Positions 60,201-61,827 of a stretch of 61,827 nucleotides of DNA are shown here, in pieces. The stretch is from Oribacterium sp. UBA4274 (GTDB taxonomy: Bacteria > Bacillota > Clostridia > Lachnospirales > Lachnospiraceae): assembly GCA_002396005.1 (NCBI GenBank), contig DGVW01000107.1, forward strand, positions 1-61,827. Direction: 5' to 3'. The position numbers and the translations under genes were made by a program. A model generated the notes under the pieces. That model ran no database searches and was not told the origin of the DNA. It saw nothing but the letters and a program-made list of their open reading frames with translations. Numbering within the stretch: position 1 is the first letter of the stretch; the number at the start of each line of letters is the position of its first letter.

Positions 60201-60947
60201 ATGGAGAGAGCGGCATTGCTTGCCAGATTTGGCAATCAGGTTCTTGGATTTATAGCATCGATCATGATCATCATGATGCTTATGTACGGGGGCTATTCTC
60301 TATGGGATGTGTATGTCACCTATAGCGGCGCTTTCATGTCGAGTGACCTTCTGAAACTGAAACCGGGCATGGAGGGAGACAATGCTCCTACATTCGCAGA
60401 GCTTCGAGCTATCAATAAGGATGTTAAGGCCTGGATAACTGTTGATGATACACATATCGACTATCCTGTTCTGCAGGGAGTTGATGATATGGAGTATGTC
60501 AACAAGGATGTTTACGGTGAGTTTTCACTTTCCGGAGCAATCTTTGTATCGGCTTACAATCAGCCGGATTTCAGCGACTCTTACAACCTGTTATACGGAC
60601 ATCATATGGACAATGGCGGTATGTTTGGTGACGTCATGGAGTTCATAGGTGAGAGTTACTTCAACAGACACCGGACAGGAACGCTCTATCTTCCGGATGA
60701 GACATATGACATTGAGCTTTACGCTCTTATCGAGTGCGACGCGTACGATAAGTACATCTACAATGTCCAGAATGCCAATGCGGATATGAGTGGATTCCAG
60801 AATTATGTGAGGGAAACTGCTACACACTATAGAGACATAGGTGTAACAGATGAGGATAAGATAATATGTTTATCGACATGTGTCGATGCAGCTACGAACG
60901 GACGTGCAGTTGTATTGGGACGTCTCGTATCAAAGGGAGCAAACTGA
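60201..60947 (+). CDS. srtB: Class B sortase (pilus polymerase)
   Basis: 248 aa, start at 60201 with AAGGAGG directly upstream (an earlier in-frame ATG at 60177 lacks one). N-terminal membrane helix (about 12-35), then the sortase barrel: DYPVLQGVDDMEYVN, LLYGHHMDNGGMFGD (catalytic His134), LSTCVD (Cys227), NGRAVVLGR (Arg235). The class B layout matches the sortase that polymerises FctA in the streptococcal FCT-3 pilus. It should join TPTG-bearing subunits outside the cell. Confidence 0.93.
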   Translation: MERAALLARFGNQVLGFIASIMIIMMLMYGGYSLWDVYVTYSGAFMSSDLLKLKPGMEGDNAPTFAELRAINKDVKAWITVDDTHIDYPVLQGVDDMEYVNKDVYGEFSLSGAIFVSAYNQPDFSDSYNLLYGHHMDNGGMFGDVMEFIGESYFNRHRTGTLYLPDETYDIELYALIECDAYDKYIYNVQNANADMSGFQNYVRETATHYRDIGVTDEDKIICLSTCVDAATNGRAVVLGRLVSKGAN

Positions 60948-60966
60948 TTAGGAGGCTCGTTAAAGT

Positions 60967-61827
60967 ATGAGTAGGGTAATGAGAAAAAACTATATAGGGG
61001 CATTCCTGGTGATGTTGTTTGCTCTGCTTTTTCAGGTTACTGCATTTGCAGCAACGAAATATGAGGCAGAAGTAAAGATTCCTGTCAAGGTTACTCTTGA
61101 GGGAAAGAAAGCCTCTTCAGAGGATGTGACCATAACCATGACACCACTTGATGGTGCGCCGGCATTTGATCAGACATCTATCACAGTAAATGCCAGAAAG
61201 AACGAAACAGTTTATGCTGAGTTCACAAAGACATTTACAGAACCAGTTAGTTACAAGTATGAAGTAAAGCAGACTGCAGGAACAACAGATGCCTATGTTT
61301 ATGATGACACTGTTTATACAGCAGTTGTATATGTAGAAAACGATGATAATGGTGGTCTCAAGGCTTCCATAGTCAAGGTTTATAAAGACGAAGATCCAAC
61401 GAAGAAGCAGGAAGCTGCAGAATTCGTTAATATATATGATCCGGCAGATACAGATCCTCCTATCAACAAGGTAGTTATCAATGATGCAGGTACAGCTCCG
61501 GACACAGTTAAGTTCCACTTCACCATGAAGGCAGATGACAAGACATATCCGATGCCTGAGGGAAGTGTAGATGGTTCCAAAACTATCGAGACCGGCGTAG
61601 GTTCATATGAGTTCGGTGTTATGGAGTATGAGAAGGCAGGTACTTATACATACTCAGTTGTAGAGAACAATGATGGAGTTCAGAACTTCACCTACGATGA
61701 TACAGCTTATACAGTAAAGGTTGTAGTTGAAAAGGTTAACGGTAAACTTCAGGCAACAAGAACTATCACGAAGGGGTCTGAGACACTTGAATCTATAACA
61801 TTTACAAACCACTACTCAGACGGAAGC
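60967..61827 (+). CDS. Second pilin with tandem FctA-like domains (cut by window end)
   Basis: 287 codons are visible, all open. AGGAGG lies 11 nt before the ATG at 60967; a second ATG four codons later is equally placed. Signal peptide (to about residue 30, LLFQVTAFAA). Two FctA-like repeats: VKVTLEGKKASSEDVTITM with YTAVVYVEN, then VVINDAGTAPDTVKFHFTMK with YTVKVVVEKVNGKL and ITFTNHYS. Probably an anchor or minor pilin; its sorting signal is outside the window. Confidence 0.85.
   Translation, partial: MSRVMRKNYIGAFLVMLFALLFQVTAFAATKYEAEVKIPVKVTLEGKKASSEDVTITMTPLDGAPAFDQTSITVNARKNETVYAEFTKTFTEPVSYKYEVKQTAGTTDAYVYDDTVYTAVVYVENDDNGGLKASIVKVYKDEDPTKKQEAAEFVNIYDPADTDPPINKVVINDAGTAPDTVKFHFTMKADDKTYPMPEGSVDGSKTIETGVGSYEFGVMEYEKAGTYTYSVVENNDGVQNFTYDDTAYTVKVVVEKVNGKLQATRTITKGSETLESITFTNHYSDGS

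Overview
The window looks like a chromosomal segment of a gut- or rumen-type Lachnospiraceae bacterium (Clostridia). Signs are the moderate G+C, strong AGGAGG-type ribosome binding sites, the gene order rho - rpmE - yqhQ(DUF1385) - prmC - prfA, two AAA-ATPase/PD-(D/E)XK (DUF1703-type) genes, a DUF6472-like protein, a Gram-positive feo cluster and a Gram-positive sortase pilus. No rRNA, tRNA, CRISPR array or transposase was seen.

Layout. 1-1976: edge-truncated secreted Ser/Thr/Gly-rich surface protein (minus). 2.4-10.2 kb: rpiB, a conserved 80-aa protein, a broken LacI-family regulator, an RlmI-type rRNA methyltransferase, a PHP phosphoesterase, an SH3b-NlpC/P60 wall hydrolase and the first DUF1703-type gene. 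10.3-11.7 kb: a deletion scar where a truncated KtrB/TrkH potassium channel runs into an orphan KdpE-like DNA-binding domain. 11.8-19.5 kb: exonuclease III, then a glycogen cluster (a GlgX-like protein that has lost its catalytic acids, GlgB, MalQ). 19.6-36.6 kb: mostly housekeeping: rho, rpmE, DUF1385, prmC, prfA, a GH18 wall enzyme, sua5, dCMP deaminase, nth, trmL, a cell-wall-repeat protein, fumC and malic enzyme.

36.8-47.2 kb: metal handling. An SmtB/ArsR-type sensor, a free-standing HMA metallochaperone and a P-type ATPase lacking its own HMA domain form one group. A DtxR-family repressor lies divergent to feoA-feoA-feoB, followed by a membrane-anchored HMA protein and a FeoB-associated Cys-rich peptide. 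This iron region carries four copies of a repeat encoding a type I toxin-antitoxin module: two copies have an intact 27-aa hydrophobic toxin gene and an opposing small RNA, and two have lost the toxin start but keep the RNA gene. A second DUF1703-type gene follows.

47.2-51.9 kb: an unidentified ~540-nt apparently structured non-coding RNA with its own promoter and terminator, then a leader with a tandemly repeated motif, then the polyamine importer potABCD.

52.2 kb to the right end: a pilus locus organised like the group A Streptococcus FCT pilus: a giant VWA tip adhesin, a small coiled-coil protein, a SipA-like signal-peptidase homologue with both catalytic residues replaced (Ser to Asp, Lys to Gly), an FctA-type backbone pilin, a class B sortase and a second pilin cut by the window end. 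Two substrates carry a TPTG sorting motif.

Most notable: the unidentified large RNA, the decaying toxin-antitoxin array, the catalytically dead GH13 protein at the head of the glycogen cluster, and the streptococcal-type pilus with a SipA pseudoprotease.
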